A DNA stretch of 64,000 bases from Linyphia triangularis (lineage: Eukaryota > Arthropoda > Arachnida > Araneae > Linyphiidae): the NCBI GenBank assembly GCA_963978545.1, contig OZ021724.1, positions 97,261,792 to 97,325,791 of the forward strand. The letters are read 5' to 3'. A model generated the notes under the pieces. That model ran no database searches, was not told the origin of the DNA, and saw nothing but the letters and a program-made list of their open reading frames with translations. Position 1 is the first letter of the stretch. Each line of letters begins with the position of its first letter. Position numbers and translations under genes: made by a program. This document shows, piece by piece, positions 52,739 through 63,589 of the stretch.

Positions 52739-54159
52739 ATGGTTTAACGGCTGTTGAAACCAAGTTAGGATATACTTTAATGGGTAAAATTAAAGAAAAT
52801 TTTAGGGAACATGTTGTAATGTCAGTGCCTGCTATAAGTGAAAGACAATTGTCAAAACCAGTGGTAAGTATGTTATTCACACAATTGTCCACTTTTAATA
52901 TCAAAGAATTGTGGGATCTGGAAACAATAGGTATTCGAGAGCCAGTTAAGAATTTGAAAGGAAACATGCGTTATGCAAAAGCAATTGAGCAATTTGAGAA
53001 TAATTTAAATGTGCTTCCAGACGGTAGATATGAATTGTCCTTGCCATTTAAAACTGAAAGCAAATTACCTAGTAATAAAAGTTTAACATTGAAAAGATAC
53101 AAACGAATGTGTCAAGGTATAATTGATAAGGACTGTATTGAATCATATGTTGCTGTATTTAAAGAATGGGAGAGGTTAAAAATCATTGAAAAGGTCCCAG
53201 ATAATGAAACTAAAAATGATGGTTATTATATGCCCCATAGACCAGTGTATACACCTTTTAAAACTACTAAGATCCGCCCCGTATTTGATGCATCTGCCAG
53301 GGAAGGGAGTAAACCTTCTCTTAATGATTGCCTTCATAGAGGTCCAAATTTAATTGAACTGATACCGGATATCTTAGATAGATTTCGTGTGTACCCTATT
53401 GGCATATCAGGAGATATTGAGAAAGCTTTTCTGCAATTAAGTATAACCCCCAAACATAAGGACTTTTTAAGGTTTTTCTATCCCCATGAAAGTAAAGAAA
53501 TAATTTATCGTCATTGTCGCGTGGTGTTCGGTGTCTGCTCAAGCCCATTTCTATTAGCAGCCTCAATAGAGCATTTGTTAGAGCATAGTCCCCCACAATA
53601 TCGAGATTTGGTTAGTAAACTCCGTCATTCCTTCTACGTAGACAATTGTGTTACGGGTGTATTCCACGCCCAGGAAATACACCCATTTATTTCCAAGTCT
53701 GAGGAAATTATGAAAATGGGGTGTTTTAACCTCAGAGCATGGGAAAGCAATGTTAAAGGGGAGGGCGTAACTAAGTATGAAGGTGATACAAATGTATTAG
53801 TAGTTGTATGGAATTTAGAAAGGGATACTCTTAGGCGTTTCATCGATAAGGAACAGTTAAGAAAAACTGTCCGAAATATCGTTAGGAAGTGTGTGAGGTG
53901 CCGAAGGTACAGTGCAAAACCAGCTGTTACTGAACCAGTAGCTCTGCCTCCTGCCCGAGTTAGGGATACTAATGTATTTGAAGTGTTAGGTGTTGATCTG
54001 GCAGGCCCTCTCTTCCTACAGAATGGTGAAAAGGTCTGGATTGTGCTGTATACCTGTGCAGTCTTCAGAGCAGTGCATTTGGAACTCGTAACTTCGTTGT
54101 CAACAGAGAACTTTCTTCTTTCATTTCGACGCTTTTATCGCACGCAGAGGAAGACATAA
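52726..54159 (+). pseudogene. BEL/Pao reverse transcriptase and start of integrase
   Basis: 477 open codons. The palm begins KIRPVFDASAREGSKPSLND, then GDIEKAFLQLSI (first catalytic aspartate), RVVFGVCSSPFLL and SFYVDNCVTG. The active box reads YVDN, where most RTs have YVDD; YVDN also occurs in intact BEL-lineage elements, so it need not be a defect. After AWESN and VLVVVWNLERDTL the frame jumps directly to LRKTVRNIVRKCVRCRR (integrase zinc-binding end) and EVLGVDLAGPL (first integrase aspartate). The RNase H and linker in between are deleted. Confidence 0.9.
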
Positions 54160-55000
54160 GACAGTGTATTCAGACAATGGTACTAACTTTAGGGGTGCCG
54201 TAGCTGAATTCAAAAATCTTGATTGGGAGGGTATAGAGCGCGAGACAGAAATTCAACTAATCATGTGGAAGTTCATCCAACCTACCGCTGCTTGGTGGGA
54301 GGGGGGGGGGGGGGATGGTGGGAGAGACTTATAAGAATGGTGAAAGATCTCTTAAAGCGTACTTTAGGAAACGCGATTTTGTCGTATGAAGAGCTTCTAA
54401 CTGTTTTATGTGACTGTGAGTCTATCATAAACTCTCGCCCATTAACTTACATTTCAGAGGATTCCGAGGATCTTGTGGCAATTACGCCAGCAATGTTTTC
54501 GATGAGTAATTCTTCTCTTGATGTCACTGACTTAGATTTAAGTGATTTTGCCAAGTTTCAAAAACGAGTGAAGTTTCGGTCTAAACTTCTTAAGGATTTA
54601 AGGAGCAGGTTCCGAAAAGAGTATTTAGGTTTGTTAGTAGAAAAAAGTCAAAAACCATCATCTCGTTTCTTTACTGTTGGAGAAGTTGTGTTCGTTGAGA
54701 ATCCTAACAAGAAGCGTTTATATTGGCCTCTACCCAAGGTATTGGAATTGATCCCAGGTAGAGATGGGAAAATTCGTTCTTTACGACTCAAATGTGGTAA
54801 CTCAATAATAATTCGTCCTATCCAACAAGTATTTCCCTTAGAGATGCAGTCTGAAGATATTCCTGTGGCGGTCACTACCCCTTCTGATGTATCAGACGTT
54901 ACTGATGATCCAGTTCAAGATCATGTGAAGCCGAGTCAATTCCTGATGCTTCGGCTGACGATATCCACGGGATTTCAAGATATGGGAGAAAGGTGAAACC
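54160..55000 (+). pseudogene. BEL/Pao integrase, C-terminal part
   Basis: After a frameshift near 54150 the core continues with VYSDNGTNF (second aspartate) and WWERLIRMVKDLLKRTL (region of the catalytic glutamate). Before this, WEGGGGGWWERL contains an expanded run of G (54300-54315), a homopolymer stutter or assembly error. LSYEELLTVLCDCESIINSR then leads into the DUF5641-like C-terminal domain (GEVVFVENPNKKRLYWPLPK). The frame ends shortly before the polypurine tract. Confidence 0.9.
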
Positions 55001-55072
55001 ACCGAAGAGACTGGACTTGCTCAATGTGACTTTGTTTTTTGAGTAAATAAATACTCAAAAAAGGTAGGAGTA

Positions 55073-55336
55073 TATTACGTCATCATGGAGTTGCTTATAA
55101 GAATTGACTTTTGTACTATTCAGCTTGTTCTGAATTCTGTTACGAACTGAAAAAGTGCAAACGATAATCTTTTTTTAGAATGTAAATACGGTTATTTTAT
55201 ATATGTTCTTGTTCTTTTCTAAACTTTTTGTAATTAAAGAAAGACGTGAAAGATTTTGCTCTCGTTTCTTAAGTGTACTGGCGTTTGTTACCTTCCATAA
55301 TTTGAACCTGAAAAAGGATCCAAGTGAGATCCTACA
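55073..55336 (+). repeat. BEL/Pao 3' LTR
   Basis: 264 bp, matching the 5' LTR apart from about five substitutions (its first bases are TA instead of TG) and the missing SINE. Ends gatcctaca before the gaagt duplication. Confidence 0.95.
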
Positions 55337-55824
55337 GAAGTGTAATGAAAAGTTGTGCAATGCTTCATACCCCTAGTTTAAATTAAGGTACATATGAAAT
55401 TTAGAACGGTAACTTACACCAATCTGCAAGTATAAATACAGTGATCGGTAAGGATTTCAGTAAGGGTTAACTCTGAATCAGTATTAAATGTAACTGAAAG
55501 TTTCTTTCGAATTTCGGGGCTTTCAATAAACTTTTTTTTAATTTTTATACTTCTATTATGAAAACAATTACGTTACTAAGAGGACATAATTACTTTATTT
55601 ACAACCACGGCTAAACGTGATTCATCGCGGCTATGACAGTGCGGTAAAGATCAAAGTATTTCAAATACCATCTTAGTTTGACCGTTTACCACTAGATGGC
55701 ACTGGTCTAGTAGGATAGTTTTGAATCATTTGGCTTTGAATTCCCATGCTTTAATAGGATGTTGCTATCGTTTGGTAAGTGATTTTTGTAATTATTTACT
55801 CTTTAATTCCCAAAACATTACAAA

Positions 55825-56106
55825 ATGCCGGTCTATTGCTGCGTACCTTTATGTAAGTCAAATAGCGCAGTCGATAAAATATCTCTTCACGAATTCCCAG
55901 CTAATTTAGAACTAAAACGTGTTCCTTTAGATAAACGGATGCTTTTTGAAACTGTTCAAGAAATAATATCCTCTAAAATCAATTATTTTCATCTAAATTT
56001 ATTCAGAATTGAAAATATAGGATTAGATAGTCTTTCTATATTATTTCGATTTTCTTGTTTTAATTTTTTGAGTACGATATCTATATCATTATACTATATT
56101 TTATGA
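55825..56106 (+). pseudogene. Partial THAP domain with P-like repeat, copy 2
   Basis: The frame opens MPVYCCVPLCKSNSAVDK, then ISLHEFPANLELKR: the start of a THAP zinc finger (M-P-x-x-C-x-x-x-x-C and HxFP). The later C-x-x-H part is missing, because the frame passes into QEIISSKINYFHLNLFRIEN, the part shared with the repeat at 9814-10403. THAP fingers are found in P-element transposases and in host proteins derived from them. Here the association with a repeat favours a transposon. Confidence 0.65.
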
Positions 56107-56508
56107 TGTTCCAATATTTTCATTAATTAAAATTGATTATATTTATTTTTACTTCCTTTCTTTAATTCATTTAATAGTTAATTTATGAATATTGGAACAT
56201 TTTATAACAGAATCTAACAATTAACTTTTGGTTTTATTCTGGAAAAGAAATGGTCAATACTAGCATGGCTGTGGTCAATTAGTAATGTCTACTTGGTCAA
56301 TTAATGGCAAAATTGCTTTTGGTAAGAAATTCTGATGACATATTAAATTGTAAAAAGGACTGAAACATCATGTTAACTTATTATTGAGCTTGATTAATCA
56401 ATTGATATTTTGGGAAGTTTTCATAGTATTCCATTAATAATTTTTCAAGAAAAAAAATTAAATGAGTAGAAATTTGCACTAAATGGTCAATTACTGGTAG
56501 GTTCACCC
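55948..56508 (+). repeat. THAP/P-like repeat, copy 2 (3' part)
   Basis: Matches 9814-10403 from ttcaagaaataatatcctct to actggtaggttcacc with about 10% differences by eye and an internal gap. It keeps the spaced ggtcaatta words at 56250-56300 and 56480. Confidence 0.75.
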
Positions 56509-56509
56509 T

Positions 56510-57120
56510 AGTATTAAAAAACTAATGAATTAAATAATTTTTCTATTTGCATAATGCTATGTAAATATGCTATGTTTCGTTTAATGATTTGCTTGTTTTG
56601 GTTAATGGTTACGATTCTCGCCGCTACTCCGGATTGGCGCTGTCCAAGTAGAAAATTTATCTCGTAGGTTGGTCGTCGCGAAATCAACCATTGTCAAAGC
56701 CTTATTCCATCTTGAATCGAGTTTAGCCTTGTTACAACGCAAAAAGAACACGGCGAATATTGCCAAACAATAATATTAATGAATGAAATAAATTTATACA
56801 TATGCAAATTATATTCATGCACATATGACGTCAGAGTTAAAGTCAAATCCGCCACACCTCCAATGACATTTAAACAGAATATAGTTTTTGAGTTAGATCA
56901 CTTTTTGATGCACTTCTTAAATCGGCACAAGATCAAAAGAAATTGTTCAACTCTGTAGTAACATTTCCTGACGCTTGGTAAAAACTTTTCATTATGGTAT
57001 TGTGTAATGTTTGTCGAGTTAAACTTTTGATAACATCTACTGTAGTCACCTACTCGAAATATGTATATTCTTAGTGATGGATAGTGGGGTATAAAAGAAA
57101 AGCAGTGTAACGACAAAACT
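56510..57120. other. No gene seen; small GC-richer patch
   Basis: At 56600-56760 there is a GC-richer stretch (ctcgccgctactccggattgg, ggttggtcgtcgcgaaatc) without a supported frame. The rest is AT-rich. Confidence 0.4.
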
Positions 57121-57290
57121 GTTTAAAATGAACTAGGGATGTGGAACACATTGCGCAACTTTAAAATTAAACTTAAGATGAAGTCTAAATTAGGATCAAT
57201 CATTTAATATAATCGCTACGTTACAATCTTCTAGCGCAGTGCATTTAAAAACTACTAATAAATAGTCGGATAATGAATCTTTTCTTCTTA
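57120..57290. repeat. R1 fragment followed by MITE arm
   Basis: 57120-57180 is an inverted piece of the R1 3' end (aactagggatgtggaacac, attgcgcaacttt). 57209-57290 is a single arm of the MITE at 44423-44786 (cgttacaatcttctagcgc, cagtgcatttaaaaactac). Confidence 0.65.
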
Positions 57291-57500
57291 GTGGTCAAAC
57301 ACTTTGAAAACTCGATCTGAAAGCAAGAAGTTGCAATTGCACATAAAATTTGGCAATGCATATAAAGGATTTATATTTTTAAAACTTTGTTTTTATAAGT
57401 TAGGTATATTACTTATCCCCATCTTATAACCGTAATTGATCTTCGTGAATTGTTTCTCAAACAAGTATGGAACACTGCTCAGAATACTATTTGGAGGATA

Positions 57501-58402
57501 CAGTCAACTCGAAGTTCAAGGGACTGGCCACATTCTTCGAATTATCCGAAGTTCGAGTTTTCGGAAGTCACACGAAAGTTGTCTTCCATTCAAGGCATAT
57601 TTCATATGAATTTTTTTGCTTGTTCTTGTGGAGTCCGGAAGACAATATTGTGTCTTGCTTTAAACTTTTCTAGCCATCCTGCACTTGCTATAAATCCTTC
57701 AACTTTTAGCAAACGAGCAAAGTCCATCGCCTTTTCTTTTAACATATCATCCCACTAAGAGCGCGATTTTGGAAATCTGGTTTCGACGTGTCTCAAACCG
57801 TTTTCATAGAGCAACTTCGACACCAAGAAAGGCCTTCACTCATTTACACGATGGATCGAGTTTTGATGCATCTCTTCTCAAAATCGTCTTTGTTTTTCAA
57901 AATGGCCGGAAGAGTATTCGGAGGAATTCTTTACTTTATAGCAACATCTTTCTTCTTACATCACAGATTTTTTTCAGTTTCATTGCTCAATTTAACTTTG
58001 TGAGTTAGACTTAAGCGTATTCAACTCACATTGTAACATTATTCAAAGCCAACGTAAACCAACACTATTGATTCACACTTTAAATATGGAATGGAATGTA
58101 AAGGCAAAAGCCCGTATACTTTCTGTACGCATCAATGCAAGCGGGGATTTTCCCCGGTGACAAGTTAAATTATAAAACATGGTGTAAAGCGGAATTTTTT
58201 TTTTTTTTATTGGTATTCTGTAGAGTTTTTTTAATGTTATGATAATAAAATGTTCACAAAAATTTCGACTTAAAAGTTGTATACTTCGAGATATGGAGTT
58301 AAATTAGTGTTGAAAAACATTAAATTGTCTTGGGACTTAATGAAAACTTTGAGATAAACGAATATTCGACTTATGAGACTTCGAGTTATAGCGAGTTGAC
58401 TG
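57501..58402 (-). mobile_element. Tigger/pogo-like transposon remnant
   Basis: TA flanks (57499-57500 and 58403-58404) and inverted termini cagtcaactcg / cgagttgactg. Both subterminal parts carry cgaagtt/acttcga words. The minus strand at 57590-57770 encodes part of a CENP-B-type DNA-binding domain. 902 bp, with the DDE domain deleted. Confidence 0.8.
57590..57770 (-). pseudogene. Tigger transposase CENP-B-type domain remnant
   Basis: The minus-strand frame reads KSRS, a stop, then WDDMLKEKAMDFARLLKVEG, FIASAGWLEKFKARHNI and VFRTPQEQ. F-x-A-S-x-G-W-L-x-x-F-K-x-R-H-x-I is the second helix-turn-helix of CENP-B/Tigger/jerky proteins. One stop before it and one soon after end the frame. Confidence 0.8.
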
Positions 58403-58683
58403 TATATTGTATCTTAAGTATTCCCAGTTTGTAAAAGGTGAGACCGAAAAGTAAGGTGACTGATGTCATAATAATCACTGTATTATATATTTGCAGATAA
58501 ATATATCACAGTCCTTCAAAGTAGTTCCCGCCGTCTACAATACACTTCTGGCAACATTCATACAAGTTCTTGAAACTTCTGAAAAAGTCCTCCTTTGAGA
58601 CTGTCTTAAGTTCCTTGGTAACAGCAGCTTGAATGTCTGAGATGCTTGAAAATCGGTTTCCCTTCAGTGACAATTTCAGTCTA

Positions 58684-58917
58684 GTATTGCACCCTCCTTA
58701 TTCACCATATCTAGCGGCAGCAGATTTTTCCCTTTTTCCACAACTGAAATTGGCACTGAAGGAAAACCGATTTTCAAGCATCTCAGACATTCAAGCTGCT
58801 GTTACCAAGGAACTTAAGACAGTCTCAAAGGAGGACTTTTTCAGAAGTTTCAAGAACTTGTATGAACGTTATCAGAAGTGTATTGTAGACAGCGGGAACT
58901 ACTTTGAAGGACAGTGA
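58684..58917 (+). pseudogene. Mariner transposase C-terminal remnant
   Basis: The frame reads LHPPYSPYLAAADFSLFPQL, KLALKENRFSSISDIQAAVT and ends CIVDSGNYFEGQ at the stop 58915-58917. YSP-D-LAPADF is the region of the last catalytic aspartate (DD34D) of mariner transposases; here it is YSPYLAAAD, so that aspartate is a tyrosine. A second, reversed copy of the same coding end lies at 58507-58670 on the minus strand. Confidence 0.88.
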
Positions 58918-58938
58918 TGTATTTATCTGAAAATATAT

Positions 58939-59634
58939 TGTTACGAATTTTTGTATATTTGTAAATATTTCGTAGTGTTAATTTTATAAATAGTAGAATT
59001 TATGTACATTTCGCATAAGTCAATGCAATAGTTCGTCGTTAGTTTGCTTTCCCGCAATGTGTATCTTAATGCTTGATAACGAGTTTTACAGAGGTAACGC
59101 TGGGAAGCGAGTTTTACAAGAGGGCATTTAACATTATGGTAATGGCAATCTCGCCAAATTGGCGAGATAGAGCCAAGTTGGTGACAGTTTTGGCGACCAT
59201 TTGGCGACCTTTTCGATCCCCATGTACATGTATAGGACTTTTCAACTACGATCTGGAAAGTTCTCCAAATATCTACCTCTAGAAATTTTAAGAAGGTTTG
59301 ACTCCTATATAAGACCGGCCGTGAGTTGAATCCGTGATTTTGAGTCACTGAATTAGTTGACTGAAATTGATGAGTTTAGATACTGAATCTCAGTGAGCAT
59401 TCAGAGTAGTTCGAAAGTGAACTGTATTGCATTGTCTTTTGCGGCGATTTAGCAGTTGTGTGTCAAGTTTAACTGCTGTTTGTGCTCTATTGTTGTGTAT
59501 AGAACTTTATTGAGTCTACTAGAAAAGAGAAGTTCTGGAGTTGTAAAGCAATCTGTGAAGAGTTATAGTGGAATAAATTTCTGCAAGTTTTGATCTGCTT
59601 TGGCTTCAAATCTTTCGAACCCATCCACGCAACA
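58939..59634 (+). mobile_element. Gypsy-type solo LTR
   Basis: 696 bp from tgttacgaatt to ccacgcaaca (TG...CA), with a 4-bp duplication atat (58935-58938 and 59635-59638) as in Gypsy elements. A TATA-like ctatataagacc at 59305 and aataaa at 59573 are placed as in LTRs. The flanking mariner sequence continues on both sides, so recombination between two LTRs has removed the internal region. Confidence 0.85.
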
Positions 59635-59949
59635 ATATAATACAGTGATTATTATGGCATCAGTCACCTTACTTTTCGGTCTCACCTTGTATATTGTTAA
59701 CAGTATTTGTTCATTGTCAATATTATACGAGGTGGGGGCTGTCAAAAATATTTCTCTAGGGAATCGATTGATAACATTAGGAGAGTTCTTCCGCTTCTTT
59801 TTTTTTTTCTTTCTTACGTCTAACTACGGAAGTAGGAAGCGAGACAAAAAATATACTTTTTAACATCACAGATAATTGAGTTGATACATTGTACAAACAT
59901 CGAAAGTATGTGATGCTAGTTATCCATCTGTATATATAGTAAGAAAATA

Positions 59950-61633
59950 CAGTGTCTCAGAAAAGTGATGGGACACTTGTGCTTTACAAAAGGAAACTGT
60001 AATAAAATAAATTAAAAAAACATGTAAAATTTTTTTTGTGTGTGTGTTTCATACTTAAATTTAGTAACAATTATTACATAACATACATTTTCTCAAAATA
60101 TTAAAATATTAATTTAATAAAAATACAATTGTTTAGAACGGAGCAAAAAATAGCTCACATAAGTGATGGGACACCATTACATATGCAACAAAAATCGTCT
60201 GAAATAAGCAATAAAAATATTTTTGGGGGTTTTATTTTTACTCAAAAGCAATTGGCAATAATTTATAAAATCGTCTACAATATTTCTCTCCCGTTTGTTT
60301 TGGAATTTTTTTGTTTTTTAGCTCTGTGCAGATATGAATGCTAAACGAAAAGAAACTTCGCTTGAAATTCGAAAATTAGTTATTAATTTGCATATTGAAC
60401 GTGGAAAATCTATTAGAGAAACTACTGAAACAGTTAACTTGAGTCATTCAACAGTTTTCAATATCATTAAACGATATAAAAAGAATCATATGATTCGGGA
60501 TAAAAGAAGACCTGGCCGACCATCAAAGCTATCCAATGGAATAAAGTGAATTATCGTTGGAAATATAAAAAAAAATCCAAGAATGAGTGCTCCTAAAGTT
60601 GCTGCTGATTTACAAGCATTATATGGAGTAATTGTTAATCCTGAGACTATTAGAAGAGTAATTCGATCTGCTGGATATCACGGTAGAGCAGCCAGGAAAA
60701 AATTCTTCGTAAGTGAAAAGAATAGAAAACTCAGACTGGCTTTCGCAAAATCCAACATAAATAAGAATTCTGATTACTGGAATAAAGTTATATTTGCTTA
60801 TGAGAGTAAATTGAGATATTTGGTTCTGACGGTAGAATCTTGGTGTGGAGAAAACCCAGGGAAGAATTTCGCAAACAGAACTTGGTGCCAACAGTAAAAC
60901 ATGGTGGAGGAGGAGCTATGGTATGGGGGTGTATGTCGTCCGCTGGAGTTGGTAATCTTGTTTTTATTGACAGTATAATGGATCAGTACAAGTATATTGA
61001 CATTTTAAATCAAAATTTGACATTTTCAGCATGAAAATTGAGCCTTCATAACGATTTTAAATTCTACCAGGACAATGACCCCAAGCACACTGCTTTGAAC
61101 GTTAGACTCTGGCTGCTGTATAACTGTCCTGAAATAATAAAAATACCACCACAATCTCCAGACTTAAATCCCATAGAGAATATTTGGCAAGAATTGGAAT
61201 CAAGAATTCGCAAACACACCATTTCTTCAAAACAACAATTAAAATCGGTGCTTCAAGAAGAATGGGGTAAAATCACTCCAGAAATCACAAAAAAAATTAG
61301 TCGAATCCATCCCAAGAAGATTAAATCATGTTTTAAAAGTAAGAGGAAATCCAACAAAATATTAAAACCTTTTAAAAAGTAAAATTTTTGGATAAATATT
61401 TGATGGAAAAGTGTCCCATCACTTATGTGAGCTATTTTTTGCTCCGTTCTAAACAATTGTATTTTTATTAAATTTATATTTTAATATTTTGAGAAAATGT
61501 ATGTTATGTAATAATTGTTACTAAATTTAAGTATGAAACACACCCAAAAATTTTTTGTACATGTTTATTTATTTATTTTATTACAGTTTCCTTTTGTAAA
61601 GCACAAGTGTCCCATCACTTTTGTGAGACACTG
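59950..61633 (+). mobile_element. Tc1-like transposon, 1.68 kb, IR/DR type
   Basis: TA flanks (59948-59949 and 61634-61635). The inverted repeats are about 225 bp long and each holds two copies of aagtgatgggacac, one at the outer end and one at the inner end, the IR/DR arrangement. The arms are nearly identical (about 95%), so the copy is not very old. One transposase gene lies between them. Confidence 0.95.
60334..61382 (+). pseudogene. Tc1 transposase, three breaks
   Basis: About 349 codons. The N-terminus MNAKRKETSLEIRKLVINLH starts the paired-like DNA-binding domain (IRETTETVNLSHSTVFNIIK), followed by the GRPSKLS hinge and an in-frame TGA (60547-60549). The second helix-turn-helix and the catalytic region follow. 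The motif that holds the first catalytic aspartate reads FAYESKL, so it is tyrosine. A one-base frameshift lies near 60815. GRILVWRKP, VKHGGGGAMVWGC, another in-frame TGA (61032-61034), then FYQDNDPKHTA and SPDLNPIENIW keep the second aspartate and the glutamate 35 residues on (DD34E). The enzyme cannot be made, though damage is light. Confidence 0.93.
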
Positions 61634-61635
61634 TA

Positions 61636-62150
61636 TATTGATTTGCCATACATTCTTAAACTATTTGTTCAAATTTTGCATCTATAATCTTTAGGGCCTA
61701 GAAAATTTAAATTTTAAATTAACTTTTAGTATAATAAAATAACCCATAAGTTTTTAATGTAAATCCTTTACATGCATTTCCAATATTATATTATTTAACA
61801 AAGAGCCGCTTCTGTTGTTATAGTGTGCTTGAAGTTTGCACCTAATTTTAAATTTAACTCTATCAGCAAAATATGTGTCGCAAACCTACTTTTCAAAATT
61901 TATTAAAAATGAATGTGAATTTATGTTGTATGATGAAGGGGTAAAAGTGAAAGAGGCCAATTAAATGGACAGCAGGTTTATTCGTGCAAAAGATAGAAAT
62001 AGGTTCTTAAACCTAAACTAGGAGAGGCTACTTCCACGTCCGTTCACCTCCACTCCTTCAATCATACTCTCTCTCTGGCGACGAAGTCGCCGCTAGGGGA
62101 TTACATAAGCAGCGCCCTCTACATCAATGGGGATAAGACATTTATGCATT
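61636..62150. other. No gene seen
   Basis: AT-rich, with a GC-richer patch at 62030-62100 (ggcgacgaagtcgccgctagg, an imperfect palindrome). Confidence 0.4.
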
Positions 62151-62151
62151 C

Positions 62152-62590
62152 ACGTCCAAATATATTTTATTTATTCAAATTAAAACAATTTTGGCAACAG
62201 GAAAGAGTTTCAACAACGATCGGTAAAAATTCTTTCACTTGCAGCTTTACTACGTAACGCAACTTTGGATTTAAAAAACATTCCGTAAAAAATTTATGCA
62301 TTCACGTGCAATTATTTTTTATTTATTTAGATTAAAACATTTTTGGTGACAGGAAAGAGTTTCAACAATGATTGGTTAAATAGAATTTATTAGTACCCCA
62401 AAACTTTTATAGAAACGTGTGTAAAAGCGACCTTTTAGTTACAGTGACAGCTCCCAAAACTTGATAGAATGCATTGTCATCGACATCGAATCCATCTGCC
62501 AAATTTTAAACCGATCAGCTTGGCAGAAAAGTGGGTTAATTAGACTTCCGCAGATTTTCCCAGCAGTCACCCACACAAACAAACAAAATC
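62152..62590 (+). repeat. Left arm of a large inverted repeat, family R2
   Basis: Contains the unit ttatgcattcacgt, ttggcaacaggaaagagtttc, aacaacgatcgg twice (62152 and about 62292) and then the gtgtaaaagcgacctttta, cttgatagaatgcattgtca, catcgaatccatctgcc block. The same order, reversed, is at 63590-64000. Confidence 0.75.
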
Positions 62591-63371
62591 GAAGTTTATA
62601 TAAAGAATTTCAAAATTAAATTCAATGGACTTTACGTAAAGTGGAATTGCATCGAATGGCAACACTGTTACATGCTTGTAATCAATCACAACATACCTTT
62701 AAAACATAGTTCCCCGGAGAAAGCATTGAAATGGCAACTTCACAAAATTCCTTCTGCACCGAAATGATTTGATATCTCCCCTTTTTATCAGTTCTTTTTT
62801 TTTTACTTCAACTTGTTCCAGAGAGGTGGTTCTCTCACATATGTACGCGGAGGCAGGTGCTAGTTCACAAAGTCCTTCCTTTACACTCCCCAGCCGAGAG
62901 TTCGACCAACCAAAACATGTTTTTTTTTTTATTTATTTACTTATTTTCAAAACATAACGGATGAGACAATTAGTCCGACTTGGAGGCACACGTATATATT
63001 AAAACAGTTCTTGTCTTAAATTGTGAAAACTGTCTTAAACATTTAACTGCCAAGGTTTAAGACTCGTATATTTTACAAATTTCAAATGTACACTTGCTTA
63101 GAATGTGAAGAATTGTACTAAAATATTTCGAACACGAATAATAACAAACAAGCATGGCACCTAACGCAAGATATATATTGACTTCTTACGTTACATGCAT
63201 AATCTTCTTTAGTTGAGAAGGTTGATTTTTTTTATGGCACAAAAGTCAATGTTGGCTTCGCTTCGCCTAACATTCATTCCTTGCGAATCAAAGACAGTTT
63301 TGAAACAGCATAGTTTAGGATTATTACCCAGAAGGCAACATGTAGTTCTTAAATCCTTTCTATTAACTTCG

Positions 63372-63556
63372 TTGGTTGGTTGGTTGTTTTCAGATTATCT
63401 GGCGCCGTCAGCAACACGAGGGCTATAATGCGCCGAAACATTCGTCATTTGACAAGTCAACATACATTTACAAACACCCATGCCTAACACGGGACTCGAA
63501 CCCGCAACCTCGCGGTCTAGAAGCTAGCACGCTAACCACTATACCGTTTGGTCGGC
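63372..63556 (-). repeat. tRNA-derived SINE, family S1, intact copy
   Basis: Flanked by a perfect 13-bp duplication tctattaacttcg (63359-63371 and 63557-63569). On the minus strand box A is tagtggttagcgtgctag and box B gcgggttcgagtcccg. It ends with a short ccaac repeat. The undamaged duplication and promoter suggest a recent insertion. Confidence 0.93.
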
Positions 63557-63589
63557 TCTATTAACTTCGATTTTGTGTGTTTGTCGACG

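Larger units (their letters stand above)
50313..55336 (+). mobile_element. BEL/Pao LTR retrotransposon, defective
   Basis: Two LTRs (50313-50880 and 55073-55336), 5-bp duplication gaagt (50308-50312 and 55337-55341), primer-binding site just after the 5' LTR (50892-50909, tggcgtccgtgacaggac) and a polypurine tract before the 3' LTR (aaaaaaggtaggag). Body order gag, zinc knuckles, protease, reverse transcriptase, integrase is that of BEL/Pao. It has several frameshifts and an internal deletion, so it cannot move by itself. The LTRs differ at roughly five sites in 264 bp, so the insertion is fairly young. Confidence 0.95.
48150..55385 (+). repeat. Repeat family R1, copy C, split by insertions
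   Basis: R1 landmarks appear in order in three pieces: 48150-48186 (tactttcaattaccca), 49651-50312 (gtaatgaaagta, gtcagcataatctcccgaac, atgtttttcagaaattgcc, acacaaatccatgg) and 55337-55385 (ttgtgcaatgcttcatac, cccctagttt). Between them sit a hAT element and a BEL/Pao retrotransposon, each with target duplications. A further partial copy of the R1 end is at 55395-55455 and an inverted fragment at 57120-57180. Confidence 0.85.
58434..59689 (+). mobile_element. Palindromic mariner with nested Gypsy solo LTR
   Basis: TA flanks (58432-58433 and 59690-59691). The termini aaggtgagaccgaaaagtaa and its inverse match. Without the solo LTR the element is 556 bp and almost wholly an inverted repeat: 58434-58680 is the reverse complement of the right side. 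Both arms are the 3' end of a mariner transposase gene plus its terminus, so the element has two 3' ends and no 5' end. Confidence 0.88.

Noticed and set aside
52726..54159. YVDN in the RT active box as an inactivating mutation
   Set aside because: YVDN is found in the BEL lineage to my knowledge, so it is not clear evidence of damage. Frameshifts and the RNase H deletion are.
54298..54316. Glycine-rich insert in the integrase
   Set aside because: It is a poly-G homopolymer, likely stutter or assembly error, at the position of the usual WWGGxWER.
58507..58700. Independent minus-strand mariner gene
   Set aside because: It is the reversed arm of the fold-back element, not a separate gene.
63372..63556. 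Functional tRNA genes at the SINE copies
   Set aside because: Box A and box B are present but the cloverleaf is not completed, the copies share a long non-tRNA body, and target duplications flank them.
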